Positions 53,820-61,593 of a stretch of DNA of 64,000 nucleotides are shown in pieces. Within the stretch, counting starts at the first letter, position 1. Every line of letters begins with the position of its first letter. The notes beneath the pieces were generated by a model. The model made no database searches. It saw nothing but the letters and a program-made list of their open reading frames with translations, and was not told the DNA's origin. The translations under genes were made by a program, and so were the position numbers. Source of the stretch: Streptomyces globisporus (GTDB taxonomy: Bacteria; Actinomycetota; Actinomycetes; Streptomycetales; Streptomycetaceae); contig BMTG01000015.1 in NCBI GenBank assembly GCA_014649555.1, forward strand, positions 62,001-126,000, given 5' to 3'.

Positions 53820-54686
53820 TCAGCTGCGTCTGAAGCTACGTCCGATCTCGGTGATGAGGTCCAGCGAGCGTTCGGGCGACAGCGCATGCGCCTGCAGGGT
53901 ACGGAAGGCCGAGCTGTACGCCTCAAGGTCTTCTCTCCGCTCCAGATAGAGGCTACTCGTCAAGTGGTCAAGAACGACCACATCCAGATCAGAAATGTTC
54001 GGAAAGGAGAAGATGACGAAAGGGCCGGTGAGCCCGACGTACCCGCCCACCGAGAACGGCAGCAACTGAAGTTCCACGTGCGGCAGTTGGGACACCTGGA
54101 TCAGATGCTGCAGCTGATCCCGCATCACTTCGGGCCCGCCCACCTCACGATGGAGCACCGCCTCGTCCAGCACCGCCGTGAACCGCAGCGGCGGGCTCGC
54201 GCGCAGCACCCGCTGGCGGGTCAGCCGGACCTCGACCAGGGAGTCGAGCCGGCCGTCCGGTAACCCGTCCAGCGAAGCGCGGGTCACGGCACGGGCGTAC
54301 CCGGCGGTCTGGAGCAGCCCCGGCACCACCGAGGTCTCCAGCGTCCGGACCGTACTGGCCTGCGACTCCAGGCTGATGAAGTCGCGGTACTGGGGCGGGA
54401 TCAGCCCCCGGTACGCGTGCCACCAGCCGGAACCGCCGCCGCCCGCCGACCCCGCGAGGACTTCGAGCAGGGAGCGCAACTGCGGGTCGCACACCGCGTA
54501 GACGTCCAGCAGCCGCGCCACGTCGGCCGGGGTCACCCCGCTGGCACCGGTCTCGATGCGGCTCACCTTGGACTGGTGCCAGCCGAGCAGCCGCGCCGCC
54601 TCCCGGCTGGTCATCCCGGAGGAGTGACGCAGGCTCCGCAGCTCCTCACCGAGCTTGCGCCGCCGGACGACGGGGCCGTGCAGCAT
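53820..54686 (-). CDS. XRE regulator of the WhiJ/Scr1 type (DUF5753)
   Basis: A 288-residue protein with an N-terminal XRE helix-turn-helix ('GMTSREAARLLGWHQSKVSRIETG') and a C-terminal DUF5753 ('FISLESQASTVRTLETSVVPGLLQTAGYARAV', 'RLTRQRVLRASPPLRFTAVLDEAVLHREVGG'). WhiJ and AbaA homologues repress development or antibiotic genes. AAGGAG before ATG 54686 decides the start. It is in a coupled unit with the DUF397 gene and divergent from the ATP-binding protein gene. Confidence 0.88.
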   Translation of the reverse strand: MLHGPVVRRRKLGEELRSLRHSSGMTSREAARLLGWHQSKVSRIETGASGVTPADVARLLDVYAVCDPQLRSLLEVLAGSAGGGGSGWWHAYRGLIPPQYRDFISLESQASTVRTLETSVVPGLLQTAGYARAVTRASLDGLPDGRLDSLVEVRLTRQRVLRASPPLRFTAVLDEAVLHREVGGPEVMRDQLQHLIQVSQLPHVELQLLPFSVGGYVGLTGPFVIFSFPNISDLDVVVLDHLTSSLYLERREDLEAYSSAFRTLQAHALSPERSLDLITEIGRSFRRS

Positions 54687-54806
54687 GCCGGTCTCCTTCC
54701 GCTGTCGCAAGGGGCCGATCCGTCGCCGGGATCGGCCCGCAGAGGGGCCAGTGTGCCGCCCGCCCACCCCGTACGGGTCCCGAATTCACCGCTTCGAGCG
54801 ACAGAT

Positions 54807-54816
54807 ATATGCATAT
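54807..54816. promoter_or_regulatory. AT-rich palindrome between divergent XRE and ATPase genes
   Basis: ATATGCATAT is a perfect 10-base palindrome within the 16-base AGATATATGCATATCT. Such AT-rich sequence is rare in this genome. Its position 120 bases from each start suggests an operator of the XRE protein or a divergent promoter. Confidence 0.5.
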
Positions 54817-54922
54817 CTTGGCCGAACCTCGTTACAGGGAGCTGCATCAATGGCAATCTGGCGCGAAGCACAATCCCGGCCGACCGTCGCTCGGTCCGGG
54901 GCGGGAAAGGGGCGGTGTCGCC

Positions 54923-55354
54923 ATGGCGGACCATCAGGAAGCAACCGTCACTCTGCCGAGCGATCCGGTCTCGGTCTCCGCGGCCCGCAGACATGTCGCC
55001 AGGACCCTGGCCGAATGGGGCCTGCCCGACGACAGCGAGTTCGCCGACACCATCCGGCTGATCGTCTCGGAGCTGGCCACCAACGCCGTGCAGCACACGT
55101 TCGGCCAGTCGCCCACCTTCACCGTGGACCTGCGCCTCGAACGCGACGAGGAGCTGTATCTCGGCGTCACGGACAGTCACCCCCGGTGGCCCCAGAAACT
55201 GCCCGCCGCCGTACGGCAGGACAACGGGCGGGGCATGGTCATCATCCGGATGCTGGCGAAGGAGCGCGGCGGACGGCTCCAGGTCACGCCGACCGCCGAG
55301 GGCGGCAAGACGGTCTGGATCGCGCTGCCCTGGGTCGTCGCGGTTCAGGGCTGA
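54923..55354 (+). CDS. HATPase anti-sigma-like ATP-binding protein
   Basis: A 143-residue GHKL-type ATP-binding protein of the RsbW/histidine-kinase-like family with the N box in 'IVSELATNAVQHTFGQSP', 'VTDSHPRWPQ' and a G box in 'QDNGRGMVIIRMLA'. It lacks a phosphoacceptor domain. In Streptomyces such proteins pair with WhiJ-like XRE and DUF397 genes; the arrangement here is complete. It might bind a sigma factor or the XRE/DUF397 pair. Confidence 0.85.
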   Translation: MADHQEATVTLPSDPVSVSAARRHVARTLAEWGLPDDSEFADTIRLIVSELATNAVQHTFGQSPTFTVDLRLERDEELYLGVTDSHPRWPQKLPAAVRQDNGRGMVIIRMLAKERGGRLQVTPTAEGGKTVWIALPWVVAVQG

Positions 55355-55486
55355 CCCTGTGGGGGCCGGCCCCCCGGCGGGCTGACCGGCCGGTGCGGGC
55401 CTTGGAGGGCTGAGCTGCCCCGTCGGTGCGGGCTCCGGCGGGCGGGTCCGGTCGGTGCGGCCCTCCGAGGCCCGCACCGGAGCGGG

Positions 55487-56428
55487 TCAGCCCGCCGGGG
55501 CCCGGTTCGGCCCCGGGGCCGTGCTCCCGCGGCCGAAGCCGCTGCGCAGGAGCGCGAGCAGTGTCGCCGCGGCCGCGCTGGACCGGTCGCCCCGGTGCAC
55601 CACCGAGATGGTCCGGCGGAACGACGCGGGCTCGAGCCGCCGGACGGACAGGGGGGCCGGCGCCATCGAGGCGACCATCTCCGGTACCACCGCCACGCCG
55701 AGCCCGGCACTGACCAGCGCGCACACCAGCGCGTATCCGGGTGACTCGCAGACCACCGCGGGCGTCGCCCCCACCTCGGCGAGCGCGTCCTCGACCCCGC
55801 GCCGGGGCGGATGGGTGGGCGCACTGCTGATCAGCGGCCGCCCCGCCAGCTCGGCGACCGGCAGCCGCCCGGTGCCCTCGGCGAGCCGGTGTCCCACCGA
55901 CGTGACGAGCACCAGCTCCTCGATCAGGAGGGGGTCGACGAGCACGCCCGCCGGCGGTGGCCCGACCGCGCCCGGTTCGTAGGCGTGCGTCAGGGCGAGG
56001 TCCACCTCGCCCGCGGCGACGGCGGCGATCCCGCCGGGCGGCTCGTGGTCGGCGACGGCAAGCTCGACCTCGGGGTGGGCCCGCCGGAAGGCGCTCAGGA
56101 CGGGCGGCAGCAGATGGATCCCGGCTGTCGTGAACGTTCCCACCCGCAGCCTGCCGCCCGAGAGCCCGGACAGCTGCGCCAGCTCGTGCCGCGCCTGGTC
56201 CAGTTCGTCCAGCACCCGTCGGGCCCGGCCCGCCAGCATCTCACCCGCCGCCGTCAGCCGCGCCCCGCGATGGTGGCGCACCAGCAGCGCCGCCCCCGCC
56301 TCCCGCTCCAGCTTGGCCAGCTGCTGCGAGAGCGCGGGCGCGGTGTAGCCGAGGCGGGCGGCGGCCCGGGTGATCGATCCGGCCTCCGCGACCGCCACGA
56401 GCGCCGCGAGCCGTGTCGGGTCGTACAT
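55487..56428 (-). CDS. LysR family transcriptional regulator
   Basis: A 313-residue regulator: winged helix-turn-helix in residues 1-60 ('VAEAGSITRAAARLGYTAPALSQQLAKLEREAGAALL') and periplasmic-binding-protein-like effector domain from about residue 90 ('LRVGTFTTAGIHLLPPVLSAFRRAHPEVEL'). It is divergent from a LysE exporter, the usual pairing of an amino acid-sensing LysR with its exporter. Confidence 0.87.
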   Translation of the reverse strand: MYDPTRLAALVAVAEAGSITRAAARLGYTAPALSQQLAKLEREAGAALLVRHHRGARLTAAGEMLAGRARRVLDELDQARHELAQLSGLSGGRLRVGTFTTAGIHLLPPVLSAFRRAHPEVELAVADHEPPGGIAAVAAGEVDLALTHAYEPGAVGPPPAGVLVDPLLIEELVLVTSVGHRLAEGTGRLPVAELAGRPLISSAPTHPPRRGVEDALAEVGATPAVVCESPGYALVCALVSAGLGVAVVPEMVASMAPAPLSVRRLEPASFRRTISVVHRGDRSSAAAATLLALLRSGFGRGSTAPGPNRAPAG

Positions 56429-56437
56429 GAAAGCGTT

Positions 56438-56478
56438 CCTTTAGGCAGACCCAGAAGATTGCAAGTACACGCTAAAGG
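56438..56478. promoter_or_regulatory. Candidate LysR binding region
   Basis: CCTTTAG (56438-56444) and CTAAAGG (56472-56478) are exact inverted copies with 27 bases between them in the 74-base divergent region. Confidence 0.45.
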
Positions 56479-56502
56479 CTCCGCAGGTCCAAGGTGGACC
56501 TC

Positions 56503-57174
56503 ATGGACGCACAACTGATCGCCTTCACCGGGGTCGCCGCCGGCATGGTCGCGCTGCCCGGCGCCGACTTCACCGTCGTCGTACGCAACGCCCTGGCCTC
56601 GCGCACCGCGGGCCTGGCCTCGGCGTTCGGCGTCGCCGGGGGACTGCTGGTGCACACCGCGCTCGCGGTCGCCGGACTCGCCGCGGTGCTGGTGACGATG
56701 CCGGTGCTCTTCCGCACCGTCCAGCTGCTCGGCGGTGCGTACGTCCTCTACCTCGGGCTCAGCGTGCTGTACGCGCTCCGCCGCCGCCCGGCGCAGGACG
56801 CATCCGATACGCCTTCGGGTAAGCCTTCCGGTGCACCCGAAGGCGAGCCGGAGCGGCCCGCGCCCAGGGAGTTCGGACGCGCGCTGCGCCAGGGGTTCCT
56901 GACCAACGCGCTCAACCCGAAGGCCCCGGTCCTCTTCCTCAGCCTGCTGCCGCAGTTCGTGCCCGACGGCCGGCCGCCGCTGCCCAGGACCCTGTTGCTC
57001 GCGGCCCTGGTGGTGGTGCTGGCGCTGATCTGGTTCCCGGCCGTGGCCCTGCTCGTGGACCGGCTGGGCCGGTGGCTGCGCCGTCCGCGTACCGCCCGCG
57101 CCATCGAGGGCGGCAGCGGAGTGGCGCTCACCGGACTGGGACTCGCCCTGGTCACCGGCCCGCTGCTGCGCTGA
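56503..57174 (+). CDS. LysE family exporter
   Basis: A 223-residue membrane protein of the LysE/RhtB family with six hydrophobic segments. The N-terminal 'VALPGADFTVVVRNALASRTAG' and the loop 'QGFLTNALNPKAPVLFLSLLPQF' are diagnostic. A Pro/Ser/Glu-rich cytoplasmic loop of about 30 residues is in the middle. It exports an amino acid, probably basic or hydrophilic. AAGGTGG supports the ATG at 56503 over GTG 56494. Confidence 0.85.
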   Translation: MDAQLIAFTGVAAGMVALPGADFTVVVRNALASRTAGLASAFGVAGGLLVHTALAVAGLAAVLVTMPVLFRTVQLLGGAYVLYLGLSVLYALRRRPAQDASDTPSGKPSGAPEGEPERPAPREFGRALRQGFLTNALNPKAPVLFLSLLPQFVPDGRPPLPRTLLLAALVVVLALIWFPAVALLVDRLGRWLRRPRTARAIEGGSGVALTGLGLALVTGPLLR

Positions 57175-57185
57175 GACCGGACCGC

Positions 57186-57239
57186 GGCAGGGGTGGTGCC
57201 CGCAAGGAGAGACGGCGGGGGTGGTGCCGCAAGGAAAGA
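57186..57239. repeat. Direct repeat with two ribosome-site-like cores
   Basis: A roughly 26-base unit (GGGGTGGTGCC...GCAAGGAGAGA) appears at 57186-57211 and again at 57215-57239 with small differences, in the 81-base gap between the LysE and NlpC/P60 stops. The flanks GACCGGA and TCCGGTC can pair as an outer stem. Function unknown; a terminator is possible. Confidence 0.5.
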
Positions 57240-57255
57240 GCGTCCGGTCGGTGGG

Positions 57256-57729
57256 TCAGCGGACCCGTCCGTACCAGACGCTCTTGGACCAGATTTTCGC
57301 CAGTCGCACCACGTCCCCCGATTTGGGGGAGTGCCAGATCTTCCCGGCCCCGGCGTAGATGCCCACGTGGTAGACGCTGCGCCCCGAATGGAAGAAGACG
57401 AGGTCGCCGCGTTTGCGCTGCGACTTCGCGATATGGCGGGTCTTGTTGTACTGCTGCTGTGCCGTGCGGGGAAGCTTCTTGCCGGCCTTCTTGAACGAGT
57501 AGAGCGTCAACCCGGAACAGTCGAAGCGGCCGGGGCCCGCAGCTCCGTACTTGTAGGGAGCCCCCTTCTTCGACGCGGCGACCTTCAGGGCCTTCGTCGA
57601 GTGGGCGGTGGCGGCCTCGGCGTCGCTCACCAGACCGGGCGCCAGCATCGAGGACGTCACGGCCAGGGCGAGCGCCGAAGCCGTACCGACCCGGGCGAAC
57701 AGAGACGGGACATGAACCTGCGCAGACAT
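57256..57729 (-). CDS. NlpC/P60 cell wall hydrolase (C40 peptidase)
   Basis: A 157-residue secreted endopeptidase. An N-terminal Ala-rich signal (cleavage expected after 'VSDAEA') leads directly to the catalytic domain: the nucleophile Cys in 'PGRFDCSGLTLYSFKKAG', 'KRGDLVFFHSGRSVYHVGIYAG' with the His, and the third polar residue in 'IWHSPKSGDVV'. The enzyme cuts the stem peptide of peptidoglycan. It has no separate wall-binding domain. GAAGGG supports the ATG at 57729. Its leader contains a c-di-AMP riboswitch, so hydrolase expression should fall when c-di-AMP is high. Confidence 0.9.
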   Translation of the reverse strand: MSAQVHVPSLFARVGTASALALAVTSSMLAPGLVSDAEAATAHSTKALKVAASKKGAPYKYGAAGPGRFDCSGLTLYSFKKAGKKLPRTAQQQYNKTRHIAKSQRKRGDLVFFHSGRSVYHVGIYAGAGKIWHSPKSGDVVRLAKIWSKSVWYGRVR

Positions 57730-57744
57730 GCGCAACCCTTCGTC

Positions 57745-57925
57745 AGCCGCCTGTGAAGGATGACCTGTCGGGTTCGGGCTGGCGAAGTTGCCCGGCCGCG
57801 TCGCGGCTTCACCCCGAGGGCTTCCCGGTCTCCCGGTCGGCCCGTTGTGCTCGGGTCCTCCACTCCTGCCGATCCACTTCTGTCGACCAGTCATCCGGGC
57901 GGCGGCAGGACTCGGCGTCCGCCCG
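57745..57925 (-). ncRNA. c-di-AMP riboswitch (ydaO/yuaA type)
   Basis: Read on the minus strand, the leader contains the ydaO-type blocks in order: 'GCCGAGTCC' near the 5' end, 'GGCAGGAGTGGAGGACCCG', then 'CGGGGTGAAGCCGCG', the C-rich 'CGGGCAACTTCG' and 'AACCCGACAGGTCATCC', ending with the closing arm 'AGGCGGCTGACG' just before the ribosome binding site. The layout and the target, a cell wall hydrolase, are the same as for the Streptomyces riboswitches upstream of Rpf and NlpC/P60 genes. Binding of c-di-AMP is expected to turn expression off. Exact ends are approximate. Confidence 0.87.
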
Positions 57926-58285
57926 GACCGCCCCGCCGCGGCGGCGGGGGCTTGTCGTCCCAGGGATCTTGACGCACTCCGTGCCGGATTTCCGAGCTGA
58001 AACGGTGATTTGTGAGTCTCCTCACCACTGATCCATTCAGGTGGACAGGCTGGATTCGCGCTCGCCGACCAGCCCGGCGCACGCCCTCGTACCAGGGACG
58101 AAAGGACGCTTTTCGAGTACGGGTCGCGCTCCGAACGCAAGTTGGGACGTCGCTCGCGAGGGTGATGACCTACGCCGAACGAGCGAGGAAAATTGATCGT
58201 GGGATCGGGCGTGTCGTGCGGCGGCCCGACCGGTCCGCTCCCGTAAGGCGCTCCCGGTGCGCCGGGTGGGTCAGTTCACTGCGGG
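57926..58285. other. Long leader/intergenic stretch upstream of riboswitch
   Basis: A GC hairpin at 57930-57951 sits at the 5' side of the riboswitch and could be part of its first stem or a terminator. The less GC-rich part around 57975-58045 contains a small GTGAG/CTCAC inverted repeat and is the likely promoter area for the NlpC/P60 gene, but I could not recognise -35 and -10 boxes with confidence. No gene is supported in the remainder up to 58285. Confidence 0.4.
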
Positions 58286-58313
58286 TCAGTTCACCGGCGG
58301 TCGGTTCACCGGC
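58269..58313 (-). repeat. Three 15-bp repeats at a gene 3' end
   Basis: Units 58269-58283, 58284-58298 and 58299-58313 (GGTCAGTTCACCGGC type) lie over the end of the small ORF downstream of clpP. On the minus strand each reads ...GTGAACyGACC, giving the in-frame repeat Pro-Val-Asn and then TGA. Confidence 0.65.
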
Positions 58314-58606
58314 GGAGGCATTGCGACCCGCCCCGCCCTGCGCTCCCCGTCCAGGACGCGCAGCGCCCGCGCCAGGGTGGCGGCGTGGAGCCGTGACTCG
58401 CCGCGCTCGTGCATCAGGGCCAGGGCGTCGCGCAGGGCCGCCGCCCCGGAGGCCAGGGCCTGGGCGGCCCGCAGCGCGCTGTAGGTGTCGCCGCCGTGCG
58501 CCGGGTTGATCCGGCCCACCTGGTCGAGCACGGCCAGATAGCAGTCGACGAACTCGCCCTCGGCGCGGGTCAGTGCGGGCAGGGGTGGGAACTCGGGTGG
58601 CTCCAT
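58286..58606 (-). CDS. Hypothetical protein following clpP
   Basis: A 106-residue mostly helical protein starting MEPPEFPPLPALTRAEGEF with a GAGGGGAA ribosome site. It contains 'AALRDALALMHERGESRLHAA' and a basic C-terminal segment ending in a short repeat. No family is recognised. It begins 54 bases after the clpP stop on the same strand and may be cotranscribed with it. Codon third positions are GC-rich, supporting a real gene. Confidence 0.6.
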   Translation of the reverse strand: MEPPEFPPLPALTRAEGEFVDCYLAVLDQVGRINPAHGGDTYSALRAAQALASGAAALRDALALMHERGESRLHAATLARALRVLDGERRAGRVAMPPPVNRPPVN

Positions 58607-58660
58607 CGGCGTTTCCCCTCGCGTCGTACGGCGCCGGTCGTACGACGCGGCCGGGATGAG

Positions 58661-59266
58661 TCAGCGGTTCTCCACGACATGGTCGACCAGCCCGTGGGCG
58701 AGGGCGGCCTTCGCGTCGAGGATGGTGTCGCGCTCGATGTCGGCGGTGACCTGTTCCGCGGTCCGGCCCGTATGCCGGACCAGCATGGCCGCGAACATCT
58801 CTCGGGTGCGCACCAGTTCGCGCGCGTGGATCTCCAGGTCGGACGGCTGGCCCCGCATCGGCTCCTCCAGTGCGGGCTGCTGGATGACTACCCGCGCGCC
58901 GGGCAGCGCATGTCGCCGCCCCTTCGCCCCCGCCGCCAGCAGGGCCGCCGCGTAGGAGCCCGCCTGCCCCAGACAGAAGGTCTCCACCTCGCAGGTCAGG
59001 AACTGCATCGTGTCGTAGACCGCCGCCATCGCCTGGAACGAACCGCCGGGGGAGTTGATGTACAGCGACAGGGGCCGGTCCGGATCGGCGTGCTCCAGAT
59101 ACATGAGCTGGGCGATGAGATCGCTCGCGGCGGTGTCGTCGATCGGGCTCCCGAGGAAGACGATCCGCTCGGACAGCAGCTTGGAGTACGGGTCCTGCGT
59201 CCGGGTCCCTGTCGCGGTGCGCTCGGTGAACTCGGGAAGGACGTAGCGGGCGGCGGGGCGGATCAT
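58661..59266 (-). CDS. ClpP paralogue with altered catalytic triad
   Basis: A 201-residue ClpP-family protein with the fold's motifs '[20 protein letters not shown]', the nucleophile Ser104 in '[18 protein letters not shown]', and Asp180 in the C-terminal 'IERDTILDA'. At the position of the catalytic His (ARVMIHQP in ClpP) it has Gln129 ('[13 protein letters not shown]'). The oligomer could be catalytically dead or act as a regulatory ring in a mixed ClpP. Streptomyces have several ClpPs, and this could be the divergent ClpP5-like one. GAGAGAGG-type site supports ATG 59266. Divergent from an antitoxin gene. Confidence 0.85.
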   Translation of the reverse strand: MIRPAARYVLPEFTERTATGTRTQDPYSKLLSERIVFLGSPIDDTAASDLIAQLMYLEHADPDRPLSLYINSPGGSFQAMAAVYDTMQFLTCEVETFCLGQAGSYAAALLAAGAKGRRHALPGARVVIQQPALEEPMRGQPSDLEIHARELVRTREMFAAMLVRHTGRTAEQVTADIERDTILDAKAALAHGLVDHVVENR

Positions 59267-59288
59267 GGCGTGCCTCTCTCCTGGAGCT

Positions 59289-59339
59289 GACCATCCGTCT
59301 GGGCGTCCGACCATCCGTAAAAAATGTACAGGACGTACA
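59289..59339. promoter_or_regulatory. Repeats between clpP paralogue and antitoxin gene
   Basis: GACCATCCGT is repeated at 59289-59298 and 59309-59318, 20 bases apart. Next to the antitoxin start, TGTAC and GTACA (59325-59329 and 59335-59339) form an inverted repeat with a five-base spacer in an AT-rich stretch. The latter is a likely autoregulatory site of the Phd-type antitoxin. Confidence 0.5.
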
Positions 59340-59358
59340 GAAGGTTATGATGGTGACT

Positions 59359-59667
59359 ATGGCCTACGAGATTCCGGTGACGCAAGCACGGGCGGAGCTC
59401 GCCGAACTGATCAACCGTGTCGTCTACGGCGGCGAACGCGTCGTGGTGACACGGCACGGCAAGCCGCTCATCGCGCTGGTCTCCGCCGCTGACCTGCAGC
59501 GACTCGAAGCGGAGGAGGCTGCTGCCGAGGAGCAGGTGATCAGCTCGGTCTCCTCGATCGGCTCCGCGCCCTCCGCTCAGGGCGAACGGCGCAGGTTCGG
59601 TATCGCCGCCGAGCACCGCCCCCACGGCGGCAACGGCGACGGCAACGGCGACGGCCGGGACGCCTGA
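59359..59667 (+). CDS. Phd/YefM-type antitoxin
   Basis: A 102-residue protein with the Phd/YefM signature 'IPVTQARAELAELINRVVYGGERVVVTRHGKPLIALVSAADLQRLE'. The N-terminal DNA-binding domain normally pairs with a C-terminal toxin-binding tail; here the tail is a Gly/Asn/Asp-rich segment. No toxin gene is adjacent: the next gene is convergent and encodes a membrane protein. The divergent neighbour encodes a ClpP paralogue. ATGs at 59347 and 59359 are both possible. Confidence 0.83.
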   Translation: MAYEIPVTQARAELAELINRVVYGGERVVVTRHGKPLIALVSAADLQRLEAEEAAAEEQVISSVSSIGSAPSAQGERRRFGIAAEHRPHGGNGDGNGDGRDA

Positions 59668-59735
59668 CGCTCCGACCGGACGGCACCCGCGCCCGGACGC
59701 CCGGACCGCGATCTGACCGGACCGCGACAGCGCAA

Positions 59736-59771
59736 AGCCGGGTGCCCCTCCCTGAAGAGGGGCACCCGGCT
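59736..59771. terminator. Perfect 15-bp hairpin, bidirectional terminator
   Basis: Arms 59736-59750 and 59757-59771 are exact complements with a six-base loop, between the antitoxin and the opposing membrane protein stop. Confidence 0.88.
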
Positions 59772-59792
59772 CGGTTCGTCCGGACCTTGCGC

Positions 59793-60791
59793 TCAGCCGG
59801 TCAGGGCCGGCTCCCGCGCGGGCTCGGCGGTCGCTGCGGGCGCCGCCTCGTCGGACTTCGGCGTCCGCCGCGCGAGCAGCACCGCCGCCAGCCCGAGCGC
59901 CGACCACAGCGAGAGCGTCAGGAGGGGCCCGCCCGCCGCGCTCCCGTCGAAGAAGGCGACCGAGCGGAGCAGGGAACCGCCCGCGCCCGGCGGCAGCCAC
60001 TGGCCGATCGCCCCGACGGGCTCGGGCAGCAGGTGCGGTGCGCTGGTGACTCCGGAGAAGGAGTTGCCCAGCAGGACCATCAGCAGGGCGCCGAGTCCGA
60101 TACCGCGCTGCCCGAACAGGGCGGCGAGCCCCGCCACCGCCGAACCGATGGCCAGCACGGTGAGCGCGAGCACGCCCGCCTCCGTCCACCAGTCGCCCGT
60201 GACCACGCCCAGCCAGCTGTGCGTCACGGCCGTGGCGGCGAGCCCCACCAGTGCGGACGCCGCCAGCAGTGTCAACGCGCCGCGCGCCCCGCGCAGCCCC
60301 ATGAGGGTGACGACGGCTCCGGCCGCCATTCCCGCCAGGGCCAAGGGCAGGACGCTCGCGCCGAGCGCGCTGCCGCGCGGGTCCCCGGGCGGTGCGGCGA
60401 CCACATCGGTGACCTCGACCCGCGTGCCCTCCGGGGCGGACGCGGTCACGGCCTCGCGCAGCAGCTGGGAGACGACCGGGCTCGCCGCCGACGCGGTCAG
60501 CAGGTGCGGCCCCTGCGGGGCAGCGACGACGGCTCCGTATACGACCCGGTCCTCGATCGCGGCGCGGGCGGCGGCCTCGTCGGCGTAACGGTGCACCTCG
60601 AAGGCGCCGTCGCGCTGCTCGAACCGCTGCTCCAGTTGCTCGGCGGCCGGCGCCGCGCCCGCGACGCCGACCGGGAGGTCGCGCGGCGCGATCCGGGCGG
60701 CGGGCCAGGCAAAGGCCCAGAGGGCGAGGGTCACCATCAGGGGGATCAGCAGGATCACCGCTACCGCGCGGCGGTTGGGTGCGGTGGACAT
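59793..60791 (-). CDS. ABC-2-type/YhgE-like membrane protein
   Basis: A 332-residue protein with one N-terminal transmembrane segment, a large extracytoplasmic domain of about 120 residues ('DLPVGVAGAAPAAEQLEQRF'), and five C-terminal transmembrane segments. The layout is that of the ABC-2 permease/YhgE-Pip export family. It has no ATPase partner here. It is divergent from a TetR regulator with operator-like repeats in between, so it is probably repressed by it and may serve efflux. Confidence 0.75.
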   Translation of the reverse strand: MSTAPNRRAVAVILLIPLMVTLALWAFAWPAARIAPRDLPVGVAGAAPAAEQLEQRFEQRDGAFEVHRYADEAAARAAIEDRVVYGAVVAAPQGPHLLTASAASPVVSQLLREAVTASAPEGTRVEVTDVVAAPPGDPRGSALGASVLPLALAGMAAGAVVTLMGLRGARGALTLLAASALVGLAATAVTHSWLGVVTGDWWTEAGVLALTVLAIGSAVAGLAALFGQRGIGLGALLMVLLGNSFSGVTSAPHLLPEPVGAIGQWLPPGAGGSLLRSVAFFDGSAAGGPLLTLSLWSALGLAAVLLARRTPKSDEAAPAATAEPAREPALTG

Positions 60792-60830
60792 GAGGGGCCT
60801 CGATTCGTGCGACGGGCGGGAACCCAAAAA

Positions 60831-60907
60831 GAATGATCGTTCGTTTTATGCTCGATCCCCACTGTCGGCATGCCTCGTTCGATTGTCAAGAAGGAACGTT
60901 CGTTTTA
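60831..60907. promoter_or_regulatory. Duplicate TetR operator-like sites
   Basis: CGTTCGTTTTA occurs at 60838-60848 and 60897-60907, one copy before each divergent gene. The second copy includes the palindrome GAACGTTC (60894-60901) and the first lies in AATGATCGTTCGTTT. Two direct copies of an AT-rich site between TetR and its target fit autoregulation plus target repression. Confidence 0.65.
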
Positions 60908-60917
60908 GATTGAGGCC

Positions 60918-61538
60918 ATGGCCCGCGTATCCCAGGAACACCTCGATGCCCGCCGCCGTCAGATCCTCGACGGTGCGGCGCGCTGCTTCGCCCGCAACGG
61001 ATTCCACGGCACGTCCATGCAGGACGTCCTGAAGGAGGTGGGGCTCTCCGCCGGTGCGGTCTACCGCTACTTCTCCGGCAAGGAGGACATCATCGCGGCC
61101 ATCACCGAGGAGACCTTCGCGGTCATTCGCGGCGCTTTCGAGGAGGCCGCCCGCATGACGCCGCCCCCCACCCCGGACGCGTTGCTCAGCCGGGTGCTCG
61201 GCGGGGTGCTCTCGGGTCAGGTGCACGGGCTGGAACGCCGTATCTTCGCCGCGCTCGTGGTCCAGCTCTGGTCCGAGACGCTGCGCGACGAGCGGCTCGC
61301 CGCGCTCCTCGACGAGGGGTACGCCATCATGCGTGTCGCCTGGGGGAAGCTCGTCGACGCCTACCGCTCCGCCGGGATCCTGAGCAGCGACGTGCCCGGC
61401 GACCATGTGGCGCGCACGATGATCGCGACGGCGCAGGGCTTCATCGTGCAGGAAGCGCTGTTCGGGGACGTGCGCCCCGAGGTGCTGGAGGGCGGGTTGC
61501 GCGGTCTGATGTCCATCACCCCGCAAAAGATCAGTTAA
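60918..61538 (+). CDS. TetR family repressor
   Basis: A 206-residue repressor with an N-terminal HTH ('RQILDGAARCFARNGFHGTSMQDVLKEVGLSAGAVYRYFSGKEDII') and a C-terminal ligand domain of the TetR_C type ('RIFAALVVQLWSETLRDERLAALLDEGYAIM'). It is divergent from the ABC-2-like membrane protein, its likely target. Confidence 0.88.
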   Translation: MARVSQEHLDARRRQILDGAARCFARNGFHGTSMQDVLKEVGLSAGAVYRYFSGKEDIIAAITEETFAVIRGAFEEAARMTPPPTPDALLSRVLGGVLSGQVHGLERRIFAALVVQLWSETLRDERLAALLDEGYAIMRVAWGKLVDAYRSAGILSSDVPGDHVARTMIATAQGFIVQEALFGDVRPEVLEGGLRGLMSITPQKIS

Positions 61539-61593
61539 CGCAATGGAAAAACTTCCGCCCTAACGTGCAATGCCTGGTCGCGAGACCTCCGTT

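Noticed and set aside
55361..55374. GGGGGCCGGCCCCC palindrome after the ATP-binding gene
   Set aside because: It has no loop to form a hairpin on its own, and such GC palindromes are frequent in this genome.
61535..61550. A GlnR box upstream of urease
   Set aside because: Only one half-site pair is weakly matched and the second pair is nine bases away rather than six. It is mentioned but not called.
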